The notes below the pieces were generated by a model. The model was not told the DNA's origin. It ran no database searches and was given only the letters and a program-made list of their open reading frames with translations. From Bacteroidales bacterium (lineage in GTDB: Bacteria > Bacteroidota > Bacteroidia > Bacteroidales > UBA932), in the NCBI GenBank assembly GCA_017383945.1, contig JAFNUQ010000067.1, positions 1 to 16,208 of the forward strand: DNA of 16,208 nucleotides. The letters run 5' to 3'. Positions within the stretch are counted from its first letter, which is position 1. Every line of letters starts with the position of its first letter. The translations under genes and the position numbers were made by a program. Positions 1 to 8,115 of this stretch are shown here, one piece after another.

Positions 1-1365
1 AATAATATGCCAAGTAACAGCACCATTGAGAGTCCAGTTCTCACGGATACGCTTCTTGTCATTATCAACAACAGACTGAAGAGGTGGAGCGTTATCGCCA
101 TAATCCTCCTCGAGGTCAGAATCTGAAGACGCACCGGTCACAGGGATAGGAGTATACTGAACAGCATGCTTGAGACGAGCTGAGGTACCTGAAGTAGAAC
201 CTGCATCGTTGATTGAGTTAGCACCTGAACCCATCACTTCAGTACGGCTATATCTTGCATTGACATCTACAGAAATCTGCTTGATAGGCTTGTACTGAGC
301 CTTGAAACTTAGGTTGTCACGTTTATAATCTGAGCCAAGCATGATTGCGTCATCGCCCATATGTGCATAGCTGGCATTCCACTTAACCTTGTCAGAACTA
401 CCGGAAACTGAAAGGTTATGATTAAATGTTGTGCCCACTTTGCCAAATACCTGCTGCACCCAGTCATTGCCCTTCATAGAAACATACTGATCCATATCAG
501 CCCAAGCGCCATAGGTAGGGATATATTCATCATCAAGGTTGCCTCTCATTGAGCCGAGCTCCCACTGAAGCTTTACAAACTCATATGGGCTCATAACCTG
601 GATAGCATCTTTGTTTGCCATCTGCTTCTGGCCATAGTAAACATTATAATTTACTGTGAGCTTACCACTTGCACCTGACTTGGTAGTCACGAGTACAACA
701 CCGTTGGCACCACGAGAACCATAGATAGCAGTTGAGAAGGCATCTTTCAGAATATCAATTGACTGGATATCCGATGATGGGATATCGTTGATGCTAGATA
801 CAGGGAAACCGTCAACAATGTAGAGAGGAGACGAATCCTGAGTGATTGAGCCACCACCGCGGACGCGAATCTTGATCTCCGCATCAGGATCACCTTCTGT
901 TGTAGTTACCTGCACACCGGCCATCTTACCGGTCAATGCCTCTGTCACAGAAGCAACCGGCATCTGAGTCAATGTCTTGCTGTCAACAGATGAAACCGAA
1001 CCCATCAAATCGCGACGTTTAACCGTTGCATAACCGATAACAACTGTTTCATCGAGGAAATTAACATCTTCCTCAAGGACAACATCAATTACATCTCTAG
1101 TACCTATAACGACAGTCTTTGTCGCCAAGCCTATAAACGAGAAAACGAGGGTCTTACCCCTAGCGTCCTGAATATTGATAGTATAGTGACCATCAATATC
1201 AGTAGAAACGCCTTGTGTCGTACCTTCAACCATCACAGCAACACCAGGAAGTGGTTCGCCGTTGGAATCCTTTACGACACCACTGATTTCTTGAGCCGAG
1301 ACAGAGAACACTGTCACCAGCAAGCCAAAAATCAGTAGATAAATCTTTTTTGTAAGATTTGCCAT
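1..1365 (-). CDS. SusC/RagA-family TonB-linked outer-membrane protein, N-terminal part
   Basis: This is the first 455 codons of a nutrient-uptake porin; the frame is open to base 1, so most of the beta-barrel lies outside the window. Seen: a signal peptide (about residues 1-24, hydrophobic core then SVSA-QE), a carboxypeptidase-regulatory-like domain (about 25-100, with GEPLPGVAVMVEGT), a TonB-box-like DETVVIGYATV near 105-115, and a plug domain (about 116-235) with the SusC hallmarks SPLYIVDGFPV and DAFSTAIYGSRGANGVVLVTTK. Barrel strands follow from about 236. SusC proteins bind a SusD lipoprotein and import oligosaccharides using TonB energy. The gene starts 37 bp after a pectate lyase and no promoter consensus was seen in that gap, so the two are probably cotranscribed and the substrate is probably a pectic oligosaccharide (inference). 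A susD gene would be expected just beyond base 1. An N-terminal STN domain was not seen. Confidence 0.93.
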   Translation of the reverse strand, partial: MANLTKKIYLLIFGLLVTVFSVSAQEISGVVKDSNGEPLPGVAVMVEGTTQGVSTDIDGHYTINIQDARGKTLVFSFIGLATKTVVIGTRDVIDVVLEEDVNFLDETVVIGYATVKRRDLMGSVSSVDSKTLTQMPVASVTEALTGKMAGVQVTTTEGDPDAEIKIRVRGGGSITQDSSPLYIVDGFPVSSINDIPSSDIQSIDILKDAFSTAIYGSRGANGVVLVTTKSGASGKLTVNYNVYYGQKQMANKDAIQVMSPYEFVKLQWELGSMRGNLDDEYIPTYGAWADMDQYVSMKGNDWVQQVFGKVGTTFNHNLSVSGSSDKVKWNASYAHMGDDAIMLGSDYKRDNLSFKAQYKPIKQISVDVNARYSRTEVMGSGANSINDAGSTSGTSARLKHAVQYTPIPVTGASSDSDLEEDYGDNAPPLQSVVDNDKKRIRENWTLNGAVTWHII

Positions 1366-1402
1366 AAGCTAAAAATTTTGGTTATTATGTAGTAGTTTTA
1401 GT

Positions 1403-3301
1403 TTATAAAGTTCTATACTCTCCACCTTCAACACCTGCATTTACAATATCACGCACAATATAGTGAAGATACATCTCCAGATTTGTATATCTCGCATAAG
1501 CGTCAATTGTCTTGGTATTACCATCTGACGCCTGGGATTTATCAAGTTTAAACTGATCCTCAAACCAGTCCGGCATCCCATCGCCATCGCTATCCTTAAT
1601 CCTTGCAAGTTCCTCTGCACTAGCCTTGTACTCTGGCCAGCCACCCACAGCTTCCACCTTGTCAATCAAGCCGTTGGTGCTACCATTTCCGCCGTCCTTA
1701 ATGCTCGCTGTTCCGCTTTTAGCATCATCGGCAGCACGTTTATCAACTGCATCTCTTGATTTTGAGGCTCCTGCATATCTAAGCACCCTCTCAAAAGCAA
1801 GTTCCGCGCTATGAGTTGTAGTATAGACGGATTGGCCAGAAGGGCCCTTCAATTTATGTGCAGATGCAAGCGTTTTCTGGTAGTTGGCATAATTTGCACC
1901 GTCAGTCCAGTTAACTCCAGCTGCATTATTCTCTGTGATATTGCTATACTTGGTATGAATATTACCTGTAATATGAAGCTCGGGATATTTATCTGCATAT
2001 ATAGTCCCGCTCTTTTCATACTTAGCATCCGCAGCCAGGAAGTATTTTCTATCCTTGGACGCTGGGCCCGGCTTGTAATAGTTATTGACCATATTTATCT
2101 GGCCGTCTTCTCCACCATAGCTAGAGTTATCTCCCCAGTTGTACACTACGTTACAACGATAATCAACCACTCCCCTATGGGTTGCAAGATAATCTCCATA
2201 GACTTGCGGATGATCAAAACGAGGATTTCTGCTATCGTGATGGGCAAGCATATTATGATGGAACGACGCATCCTTACCGCCCCAGATACCACCATAGCCA
2301 TGTGCCTCCTTTGAGTGCACTGAATTGCGCAAGCTCTCGGAAAGCAGACACCACTGCATCGTAAAGTTTTGGTTTGCATAGAAAGATGCGCATTCGTCTA
2401 CACACCAGGACATTGAGCAATGGTCAAGGATGATATTCTTATTATAACGACCCCATATAGCATCAGAGCTATCATTGGCTGACGCATCACCCAGACGGAA
2501 ACGGACAAAGCGAATGATAACGTTGTCTGCTCCTACATAGAAATAGTAGTTTTTCAAGCAGATACCATCGCCAGGGGCAGTCTGGCCTGCAATAGTAATA
2601 TCTCCGTTGGAAATTTTCAGTTCCTTCTTCAACTCAATCACTCCTGCCACATCAAAAACAACGATACGGGCACCCTTCTGCTCAACTGCCGCACGCAGAG
2701 ATCCTGCACCGGAATCGTTGAGATTTGTCACGTGGATAACCTTACCTCCACGGCCACCAGTGGTGTACATTCCACCGCCTTCTGCGCCAGGAAAAGCTAG
2801 AGCCTTTGCATGAGAATCCTCAGATGCAGGAATCTGCATCTGAGCATAAAACTCCGACGGATTTGCAGTTGGAGGATTGACGGGGTCAGAGTCATCGTCT
2901 CCCTGGTCGGAAGAATCATCTTCATCTGAAGGTTCTGACTCTGTAGATGCCGACAAAGGTTCGGAATAATCTGATTGAGTTTCAGAAGAAATAGCCCTTA
3001 CCATAAAGCGGTATTGACTTGATGGCTTGAGACCATTATATTTCTGCTGAGGAACCTTTGTATAAGTTACACTACCCACAAGAGAGCCTGAGGATGTCTC
3101 CAGACGCGTGCCATATTGCTCTGCACCAGCAACTTCCGCCCAGGCAAAAGCAAGAGAGTTGGGCGCAGCCTCAATAAGACGCACGTTATCTGGTACGTCC
3201 AATTTTACAGCTTCTGTTTCTTCATTGACAGGTGTACATCCAGCCACCCAAAGAAACAGCGAGAGCTGTATCAAACAAAGGATTGAAGAGAAGGTTCTCA
3301 T
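1403..3301 (-). CDS. FN3-pectate lyase lipoprotein (PL1-like)
   Basis: A 632-residue protein predicted to cleave polygalacturonate by beta-elimination at the cell surface. Seen: a lipoprotein signal peptide with lipobox VAGC (lipidated Cys22) followed by acidic residues, a fibronectin type III-like domain (about 35-120), an Asp/Ser/Glu-rich linker (about 122-145), then a parallel beta-helix lyase domain (about 165-520). The lyase region begins AFPGAEGGG and has TTGGRGGKVIHVTNL, SLRAAVE, ILDHCSMSW (Asp293, Asp302 and Glu303 are possible calcium ligands) and RNPRFDHPQ, which carries the basic residues expected near the active site. A calcium-loop-like DSDGDGMPDWFE lies at 570-581. These features fit the PL1 family as found in Bacteroidetes pectin loci. 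The gene has its own -7 element and precedes a SusC gene, an unusual order because lyases more often follow susCD. Precise subfamily and substrate (pectate versus methylated pectin) cannot be told. Confidence 0.9.
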   Translation of the reverse strand: MRTFSSILCLIQLSLFLWVAGCTPVNEETEAVKLDVPDNVRLIEAAPNSLAFAWAEVAGAEQYGTRLETSSGSLVGSVTYTKVPQQKYNGLKPSSQYRFMVRAISSETQSDYSEPLSASTESEPSDEDDSSDQGDDDSDPVNPPTANPSEFYAQMQIPASEDSHAKALAFPGAEGGGMYTTGGRGGKVIHVTNLNDSGAGSLRAAVEQKGARIVVFDVAGVIELKKELKISNGDITIAGQTAPGDGICLKNYYFYVGADNVIIRFVRFRLGDASANDSSDAIWGRYNKNIILDHCSMSWCVDECASFYANQNFTMQWCLLSESLRNSVHSKEAHGYGGIWGGKDASFHHNMLAHHDSRNPRFDHPQVYGDYLATHRGVVDYRCNVVYNWGDNSSYGGEDGQINMVNNYYKPGPASKDRKYFLAADAKYEKSGTIYADKYPELHITGNIHTKYSNITENNAAGVNWTDGANYANYQKTLASAHKLKGPSGQSVYTTTHSAELAFERVLRYAGASKSRDAVDKRAADDAKSGTASIKDGGNGSTNGLIDKVEAVGGWPEYKASAEELARIKDSDGDGMPDWFEDQFKLDKSQASDGNTKTIDAYARYTNLEMYLHYIVRDIVNAGVEGGEYRTL

Positions 3302-3325
3302 CAGTGTTACTATTGTGGGTTAGCA

Positions 3326-3333
3326 CAAATGTA
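3326..3333 (-). promoter_or_regulatory. Bacteroidetes -7 promoter element before the pectate lyase
   Basis: Read on the minus strand this is TACATTTG, an exact TAnnTTTG match, 24 bp before the lyase start codon, giving a predicted leader of roughly 16-20 nt. No good TTTG is seen 19-21 bp upstream, where the sequence is the 3' end of the acyl-CoA ligase gene and a run of eight T. A regulator could compensate for the weak -33, as in many polysaccharide loci (inference). Confidence 0.45.
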
Positions 3334-3343
3334 ACAAAAAAAA

Positions 3344-4951
3344 CTATTCGTATAAGAACCTTTTTATCTTTTTTGTAGCAGTCTTAATAAATGGATCCTT
3401 GCGCACTTCTACTGAGTTGATTCTAGAGAACTTGCTCACGTGAGAATTTACAAATTCAATGATAGCTGCTTTGCGAGCTTCCATCTCTTCGATAAACTTG
3501 TCTTCGTGCTCAAAATTCCAATCAATCTCGTTTTCATTATACTGCACAAGAGCAACCAGCTTGCCATTTTTCTTCACTACCAGAGATTCCTGCACTCCAT
3601 CAATACTATTGATTACTGCCTCAATCTCTTCCGGGTAGATATTCTCTCCTGATGCACCAAGGATAAGGGTACCCATACGTCCCTTGACAGAATATCTTCC
3701 CTTGGCATCAACACAAGCCAAGTCACCTGTACGGAACCAGCCATCCTGACTGAGCACATTCTTTGTGCGCTCATAATCCTTGTAATATCCAAGCATCACG
3801 ATAGGGCCCTTCACGCAGATCTCACCCTCTCCTGTTTCCGGATTGATATCCCTCAATTCCACCTGAATACCAGGAACTTGCTTTCCTGTTGAGCCAACCT
3901 TCGTCTTGCGAGGAGGGGCGGCACAGATAAGCGGAGCTGTCTCTGTGAGACCATAACCGATAGCATATGGAAAACCAGTCTTCTTAAGAAATGCCTCAAC
4001 TGTAGGATCAAGCTTTGAGCCACCAATACCGAAGAATTGCAGGCGGCCGCCAAACGTCTTCCTGAGTTTAAATCCAATCAGCATATACAGTACAGCAGGC
4101 AGACTCTTCTGCAAGAATGTCAAGAACTTACTCTTCTTGATAGTCGGCACGATACTGCTCTTGTATATCTTCTCAATAATCAGCGGCACAGAAAGCATAG
4201 CAGTCGGCTTCACCTGCTTGAGCGAAGCCAGAAGGACTGAAGGAGTCGGAGCTCGCTTGATATATGCCACCTTAGAGCCTCTAGCAAATGGATACAGCAC
4301 ACCTATACTCATCTCGTAGGCGTGAGCCATCGGCAGAATTGACATAAAGACGTCACGCTTGCCGACCTTGAAGCTATAGTATGCATTCAAGACGTTGGCA
4401 CACAAGTTCTTATGGCTGAGCATAACGCCCTTTGCATTACCTGTGGTGCCTGAGGTATAGAGGATTGCGGCGATATCCATCGGCATAGGCATCGCAGCCT
4501 CTCCATCACAGGTATAGGCATCGCCGTTGACTTTCAGGAAGCTGAAATCCTCAATATCAATTACAAGGAGAAGTTTCTCAATGCGCTCAGGACTGAGCTT
4601 GGAGAACTGTCCCTTTGAGATAAAGATTGCCTTTGCCTCGGAATGTGCAAGAATATTCTCAACTTCTGCAGGTGAGAGATCTGCTAGCATCGGCACGGCA
4701 ATACGACCAAATGCGGTTATTGAAAAGAAGGAGATAGTCCAATTGGGCATGTTCTCCGAGAGGATCGCCACTTTGTCAAATGACCCGATGCCAAAATTGG
4801 AAAGGATACGAGATACATTATCACAACTCTCTCTGAATCCTGCATAAGTATAGCGTTGAGAGCCATCGGTAAACTCCGAAACTATTCTTGAAGAGAATGT
4901 TTTTGTAGAGTACCTATAGATCTCAGCTAAGGTTTCAAAATTGGGTTTCAT
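3344..4951 (-). CDS. AMP-dependent acyl-CoA ligase (long-chain-fatty-acid-CoA ligase type)
   Basis: A 535-residue member of the ANL adenylating superfamily, expected to activate a carboxylic acid to the acyl-AMP and then the acyl-CoA. Seen in order: the P-loop YTSGTTGNAKG (165-175), the A5 motif GYGLTETAP (332-340), GWFRTGD (404-410, with the ribose-binding Asp), a hinge region near GRMGTLILGASGEN (424-437) and the C-terminal catalytic lysine motif TATKKIKR (Lys528 by alignment of the motif). Length and motifs fit FadD-like ligases rather than the shorter phenylacetate-CoA ligase PaaK. The start codon overlaps the stop of the upstream aminotransferase as ATGA, so translation is probably coupled. 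The substrate is unknown: a fatty acid is the default guess, and an aryl acid is a context-based alternative. There is no clear terminator after the stop; only a run of eight T follows, within the next promoter region. Confidence 0.9.
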   Translation of the reverse strand: MKPNFETLAEIYRYSTKTFSSRIVSEFTDGSQRYTYAGFRESCDNVSRILSNFGIGSFDKVAILSENMPNWTISFFSITAFGRIAVPMLADLSPAEVENILAHSEAKAIFISKGQFSKLSPERIEKLLLVIDIEDFSFLKVNGDAYTCDGEAAMPMPMDIAAILYTSGTTGNAKGVMLSHKNLCANVLNAYYSFKVGKRDVFMSILPMAHAYEMSIGVLYPFARGSKVAYIKRAPTPSVLLASLKQVKPTAMLSVPLIIEKIYKSSIVPTIKKSKFLTFLQKSLPAVLYMLIGFKLRKTFGGRLQFFGIGGSKLDPTVEAFLKKTGFPYAIGYGLTETAPLICAAPPRKTKVGSTGKQVPGIQVELRDINPETGEGEICVKGPIVMLGYYKDYERTKNVLSQDGWFRTGDLACVDAKGRYSVKGRMGTLILGASGENIYPEEIEAVINSIDGVQESLVVKKNGKLVALVQYNENEIDWNFEHEDKFIEEMEARKAAIIEFVNSHVSKFSRINSVEVRKDPFIKTATKKIKRFLYE

Positions 4952-6159
4952 ACAGTCTTATTTTGGTATGCTGCAAGTCCTTGAGCGAGGATGTTGATTG
5001 CCTTCTTCAACTCAGGAACTTCAAGAACATATGCAACGCGCACATGATTGCGTCCCACACCTGGGGTCTTGTAGAACGATGCAGCAGGAGTGACCATTGT
5101 TGTTTCACCGTCTACTCTAAACTCACTCAGCATCCATCGTGCAAAATCTTCTGCGTCATCTACAGGCAGCTCAACAACAGTATAGAAAGCACCATATGGA
5201 GTCGGAGCATATACACCCGGAATCTCATTGAGCATCTCTACTGCACAGTCTCTACGACGTATATACTCTTCCTTTACCTCATCAAAATAGCTCTGAGGTG
5301 TATCCAAAGCTCCTATTGCCGCATACTGACCAAAAACAGGTGGGCAGAGACGAGACTGAGCAAACTTCATTGCAGCCGCCATTACGTCCTTGTTATGTGA
5401 GATAATGCAGCCGATACGGGCGCCACAAAGATTATATCTCTTTGATACAGAATCAACCAGGATTACATTCTGCTCACATCCAGGGATATTCATTGCAGAG
5501 AAATGAGGCTCGTCTGTATAACAGAACTCTCTATAAACCTCATCGGAAATCAAGAAAAGGTTATGCTTAATACAGAACTCACCGATTGCGAGCATTTCTT
5601 TCTTGGTGAAGAGCTTGCCTGATGGATTACAAGGATTGCTCAAAAGCACGGCCTTGGTCTTAGGAGTTACAAGGGCCTCAAAAGCAGATATATCGTCTAC
5701 ATCAAACCCATTGCGGATATCTGTAGGAACGGCTTTGAGGGTAATGCCATTGAGATATGCAAATGTCTGGTAATTGGTGTAGTAAGGCTCTACAACGATA
5801 ATCTCGTCACCTGGATCACAGGCTATCTGCATTGCGCTCGCAAATGCCTCGCTACCGGCAACTTCTATGATAATCTCATTGACGTCGATATCAATACCTA
5901 TCTTCTTGTAGTATTTCTCAACAAGTCCTTTACGGAGCTCCATAAAACCTGCAGAGTGAGTATATGAAAGATGGTGCATAGTCTTGCACTTCTCTACCAC
6001 AGCATTGATAGCACAATCCGGTGACTTGATATCCGGAGCACCAACATTGAGGTGATATACCTTTACTCCTTCTGCCTTGGCTGCATCTGCCAAAGGTACC
6101 AGTTTTCTGATGGCTGAGGCTGGCATCTGCTCAGTCCTCTGAGAAATCTTCAATGACAT
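4948..6159 (-). CDS. Class I/II PLP-dependent aminotransferase (aromatic/aspartate type)
   Basis: A 403-residue fold-type I aminotransferase. Seen: NPCNPSG (175-181), the PLP-ring-contacting Asp in ISDEVYREF (Asp206), the Schiff-base lysine in DSVSKRYNLCGARIG (Lys240) and the C-terminal carboxylate-binding arginine in HVRVAYVLE (Arg374). Its place directly after pheA-aroC-tyrA-DAHP synthase suggests it transaminates phenylpyruvate and 4-hydroxyphenylpyruvate, the last step to Phe and Tyr, or prephenate to arogenate (inference). Aspartate aminotransferase activity cannot be excluded from sequence. It is 57 bp from the DAHP synthase gene, the longest gap within the operon, and that gap holds a promoter, so this gene and the acyl-CoA ligase may be expressed separately from the upstream genes. 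Its stop overlaps the ligase start by 4 bases. Confidence 0.9.
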   Translation of the reverse strand: MSLKISQRTEQMPASAIRKLVPLADAAKAEGVKVYHLNVGAPDIKSPDCAINAVVEKCKTMHHLSYTHSAGFMELRKGLVEKYYKKIGIDIDVNEIIIEVAGSEAFASAMQIACDPGDEIIVVEPYYTNYQTFAYLNGITLKAVPTDIRNGFDVDDISAFEALVTPKTKAVLLSNPCNPSGKLFTKKEMLAIGEFCIKHNLFLISDEVYREFCYTDEPHFSAMNIPGCEQNVILVDSVSKRYNLCGARIGCIISHNKDVMAAAMKFAQSRLCPPVFGQYAAIGALDTPQSYFDEVKEEYIRRRDCAVEMLNEIPGVYAPTPYGAFYTVVELPVDDAEDFARWMLSEFRVDGETTMVTPAASFYKTPGVGRNHVRVAYVLEVPELKKAINILAQGLAAYQNKTV

Positions 6160-6181
6160 ATTATTTATAAATTAAAACTTT

Positions 6182-6212
6182 CAAAGTTATTGATTATTGG
6201 TGAATTTTCAAA
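6182..6212 (-). promoter_or_regulatory. Internal promoter before the aminotransferase
   Basis: On the minus strand TTTG (6212-6209) is followed by exactly 19 bases and then TAACTTTG (6189-6182). This matches the Bacteroidetes sigma-ABfr consensus TTTG-N19-21-TAnnTTTG at every defined position. It lies in the 57-bp gap before the aminotransferase, with the start codon 22 bp past the -7 element, implying a leader of about 15 nt. It is the best promoter match noted in the window. Confidence 0.7.
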
Positions 6213-6216
6213 AGCG

Positions 6217-7245
6217 CTACCACAGTTCAGCCAGGTCTTGAACCAAAGCCTCTGTCTTTTCCCATCCTAAACATGGGTCGGTAATCGATTTACCGTAAAC
6301 ACCTTCATTTGCGCCCTGGCATCCATCCACCAGATAAGATTCTATCATCAAGCCCTTTACAAGCTTCTTGATGTCTGCATTGTGCTGAGCACTGTGAAGT
6401 ACTTCTTTGCTGATGCGCACTTGTTCCATGAACCTCTTGCCTGAGTTTGAGTGATTTACATCTACTACCACGGCAGGGTTGGCAAGTTCACTTTGAGCAT
6501 AAAGATCAACAAGAGTAGTCAGATCTTCATAGTGATAGTTTGGATGGCTGACTCCCTTTGCATCGACAAAGCCTCTTAATATTGCGTGAGACAACGGATT
6601 GCCTTTTGATTCCACTTCCCAGTTGCGGTAGATAAAGACGTGTGGACTTTGAGCTGCCTTGATCGCATTCATCATCACAGACAGGTCACCTCCCGTAGGG
6701 TTTTTCATTCCGGTCGGCACATCAAGGCCACTGGCAGTAAGGCGATGTTGCTGATTTTCTACCGACCTTGCACCTACAGCTACATAGGACAGAAGATCGG
6801 ATAGATATTTATGATTCTCAGGATAAAGCATCTCGTCAGCACAAGAGAAACCTGTCTCATTTAACGCCCGCATATGAAGCTTACGGATAGAGATGAGTCC
6901 CTTGAGCATATCCGCCTGACTGAGAGGATTAGGTTGATGCAGCATACCTTTGTAGCCCACTCCTGTGGTGCGTGGCTTATTGGTATATATACGAGGCACG
7001 ATCACAATTCTGTCTGCAACCTTCTCCTGAAGGCCTCTAAGGCGCGTAATATAGTCAATCACAGCATCTTCCCTATCCGCAGAACACGGTCCGATAACCA
7101 GCAGAAGCTTGTCACTCTGCCCTGTAAAGATTGCAGCAATTTCCTCGTCATTTCTGCGCTTTGCTTCCTCTCCAGACTCTGTCATCGGATACATCTCCTT
7201 GATTTCCATCGGGATAAGGAGCTTGCGCTTAAAATTCATATTCAT
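6217..7245 (-). CDS. aroF: 3-deoxy-7-phosphoheptulonate (DAHP) synthase, class I AroFGH type
   Basis: This enzyme condenses phosphoenolpyruvate and erythrose-4-phosphate, the first step of the shikimate pathway. The 342-residue length is close to the E. coli AroF/G/H enzymes (about 350). Seen: IGPCSADRE with the metal-binding Cys54, KPRTTGVGYKG (90-100), GARSVENQQHR (159-169), PTGMKNPTGGD (177-187), DVNHSNSGK with His265, Glu302 and ITDP with Asp323; the last three match metal ligands of AroG. There is no attached chorismate mutase domain. Two in-frame ATG codons (7245 and 7239) are possible starts; the upstream one, 8 bp after the tyrA stop, is used here. The isozyme class (Phe, Tyr or Trp feedback) cannot be read from the sequence, so the symbol marks only the family. 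Confidence 0.93.
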   Translation of the reverse strand: MNMNFKRKLLIPMEIKEMYPMTESGEEAKRRNDEEIAAIFTGQSDKLLLVIGPCSADREDAVIDYITRLRGLQEKVADRIVIVPRIYTNKPRTTGVGYKGMLHQPNPLSQADMLKGLISIRKLHMRALNETGFSCADEMLYPENHKYLSDLLSYVAVGARSVENQQHRLTASGLDVPTGMKNPTGGDLSVMMNAIKAAQSPHVFIYRNWEVESKGNPLSHAILRGFVDAKGVSHPNYHYEDLTTLVDLYAQSELANPAVVVDVNHSNSGKRFMEQVRISKEVLHSAQHNADIKKLVKGLMIESYLVDGCQGANEGVYGKSITDPCLGWEKTEALVQDLAELW

Positions 7246-7253
7246 AGCAAAAC

Positions 7254-8114
7254 CTATTTATCAAAGTGTGCTCTTCTCTCGCTTGAGAGCCTCATCATAT
7301 CTTTAAGTGACTCTTCATCCGCATTCTGCAGAGCTTCCTTGAGCTCAGAAAATTTCTCCATAAAGAGCGTCATCTGCTTCAAAAGCTGATCTTTATTTTC
7401 AAGGAAAAGCTCCGTCCACATATTTTCATTAATGCGCGCAATGCGTGTCAGGTCCCTGAATGAATCTCCACTATAACGTGCCAGGGATGTTGCATCATCC
7501 TTGCAAGTCATCAACGCAACTGCTATGCAGTGAGTGAGCTGCGACAGGAAGCCGATCATCTCATCGTGCTCCTGGGGCGTAATGCTGGATATTTTCTTGA
7601 ATCCCAACAGCTGAGCCATGCTATATATCAGCTCAACTGCCTGCGGCGAATTCTTCTCGGTCGGGGTAATGATAAAGTTGGCTCCTGCAAATATATCAGC
7701 GTTGCTATTCTTCACGCCATATACCTCTCTACCCGCCATCGGATGTGCCGGCACAAACTCCACATCACTTCTAAGCATCGTCTGTATTTCCTCAACGACG
7801 GTGCCCTTTACACCTGTTACATCACTGATGACAGCCCCACTCTTAAAACAGTGCTGATAGTCTCTTATCCAGTCACGGAAGGTCTGTGGATATAGGGCAA
7901 AAATCACTATATCAAACTGAGACACATACTCTTCTGTCACTTCTGTCTGACCATGATCAATGATCCCCTTTTCAAGCGCAAAGTCTATAGACTCCTCGCT
8001 GCGTGTTATTGCACCTACTTCAAATCCATATCGTCTAAGACCTTCAGCATAGGAACCTCCGATCAGACCCAGACCGACGATAAGTATCTTCCTATCTACT
8101 ACCAACTTAGCCAT
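7254..8114 (-). CDS. tyrA: Prephenate (or arogenate) dehydrogenase
   Basis: A 286-residue TyrA that oxidatively decarboxylates prephenate to 4-hydroxyphenylpyruvate, or arogenate to tyrosine. Seen: an N-terminal Rossmann fold with GLGLIGGS (14-21), the substrate and catalytic region HPMAGRE (His124), and the helical C-terminal domain with SQLTH (His195) and FRDLTRIA. After the second beta-strand the sequence reads AITRSEES; the acidic residue typical of NAD-binding proteins is replaced by Thr-Arg-Ser, resembling the NADP-specific cyanobacterial enzyme, so NADP use is inferred. No ACT domain and no fused chorismate mutase are present. It starts one base after the aroC stop and is followed 8 bp later by the DAHP synthase, in a clear operon arrangement. 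Confidence 0.92.
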   Translation of the reverse strand: MAKLVVDRKILIVGLGLIGGSYAEGLRRYGFEVGAITRSEESIDFALEKGIIDHGQTEVTEEYVSQFDIVIFALYPQTFRDWIRDYQHCFKSGAVISDVTGVKGTVVEEIQTMLRSDVEFVPAHPMAGREVYGVKNSNADIFAGANFIITPTEKNSPQAVELIYSMAQLLGFKKISSITPQEHDEMIGFLSQLTHCIAVALMTCKDDATSLARYSGDSFRDLTRIARINENMWTELFLENKDQLLKQMTLFMEKFSELKEALQNADEESLKDMMRLSSERRAHFDK

Positions 8115-8115
8115 A

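Noticed and set aside
1366..1402. A separate promoter for susC
   Set aside because: No TAnnTTTG element was found in this gap; cotranscription with the pectate lyase is simpler.
3336..3376. A/T-only stem (ACAAAAAA with TTTTTTGT, minus strand) at the end of the acyl-CoA ligase gene as a terminator
   Set aside because: The stem is almost all A-T with a long loop, so it would be weak; the T run more likely belongs to the promoter region of the pectate lyase.
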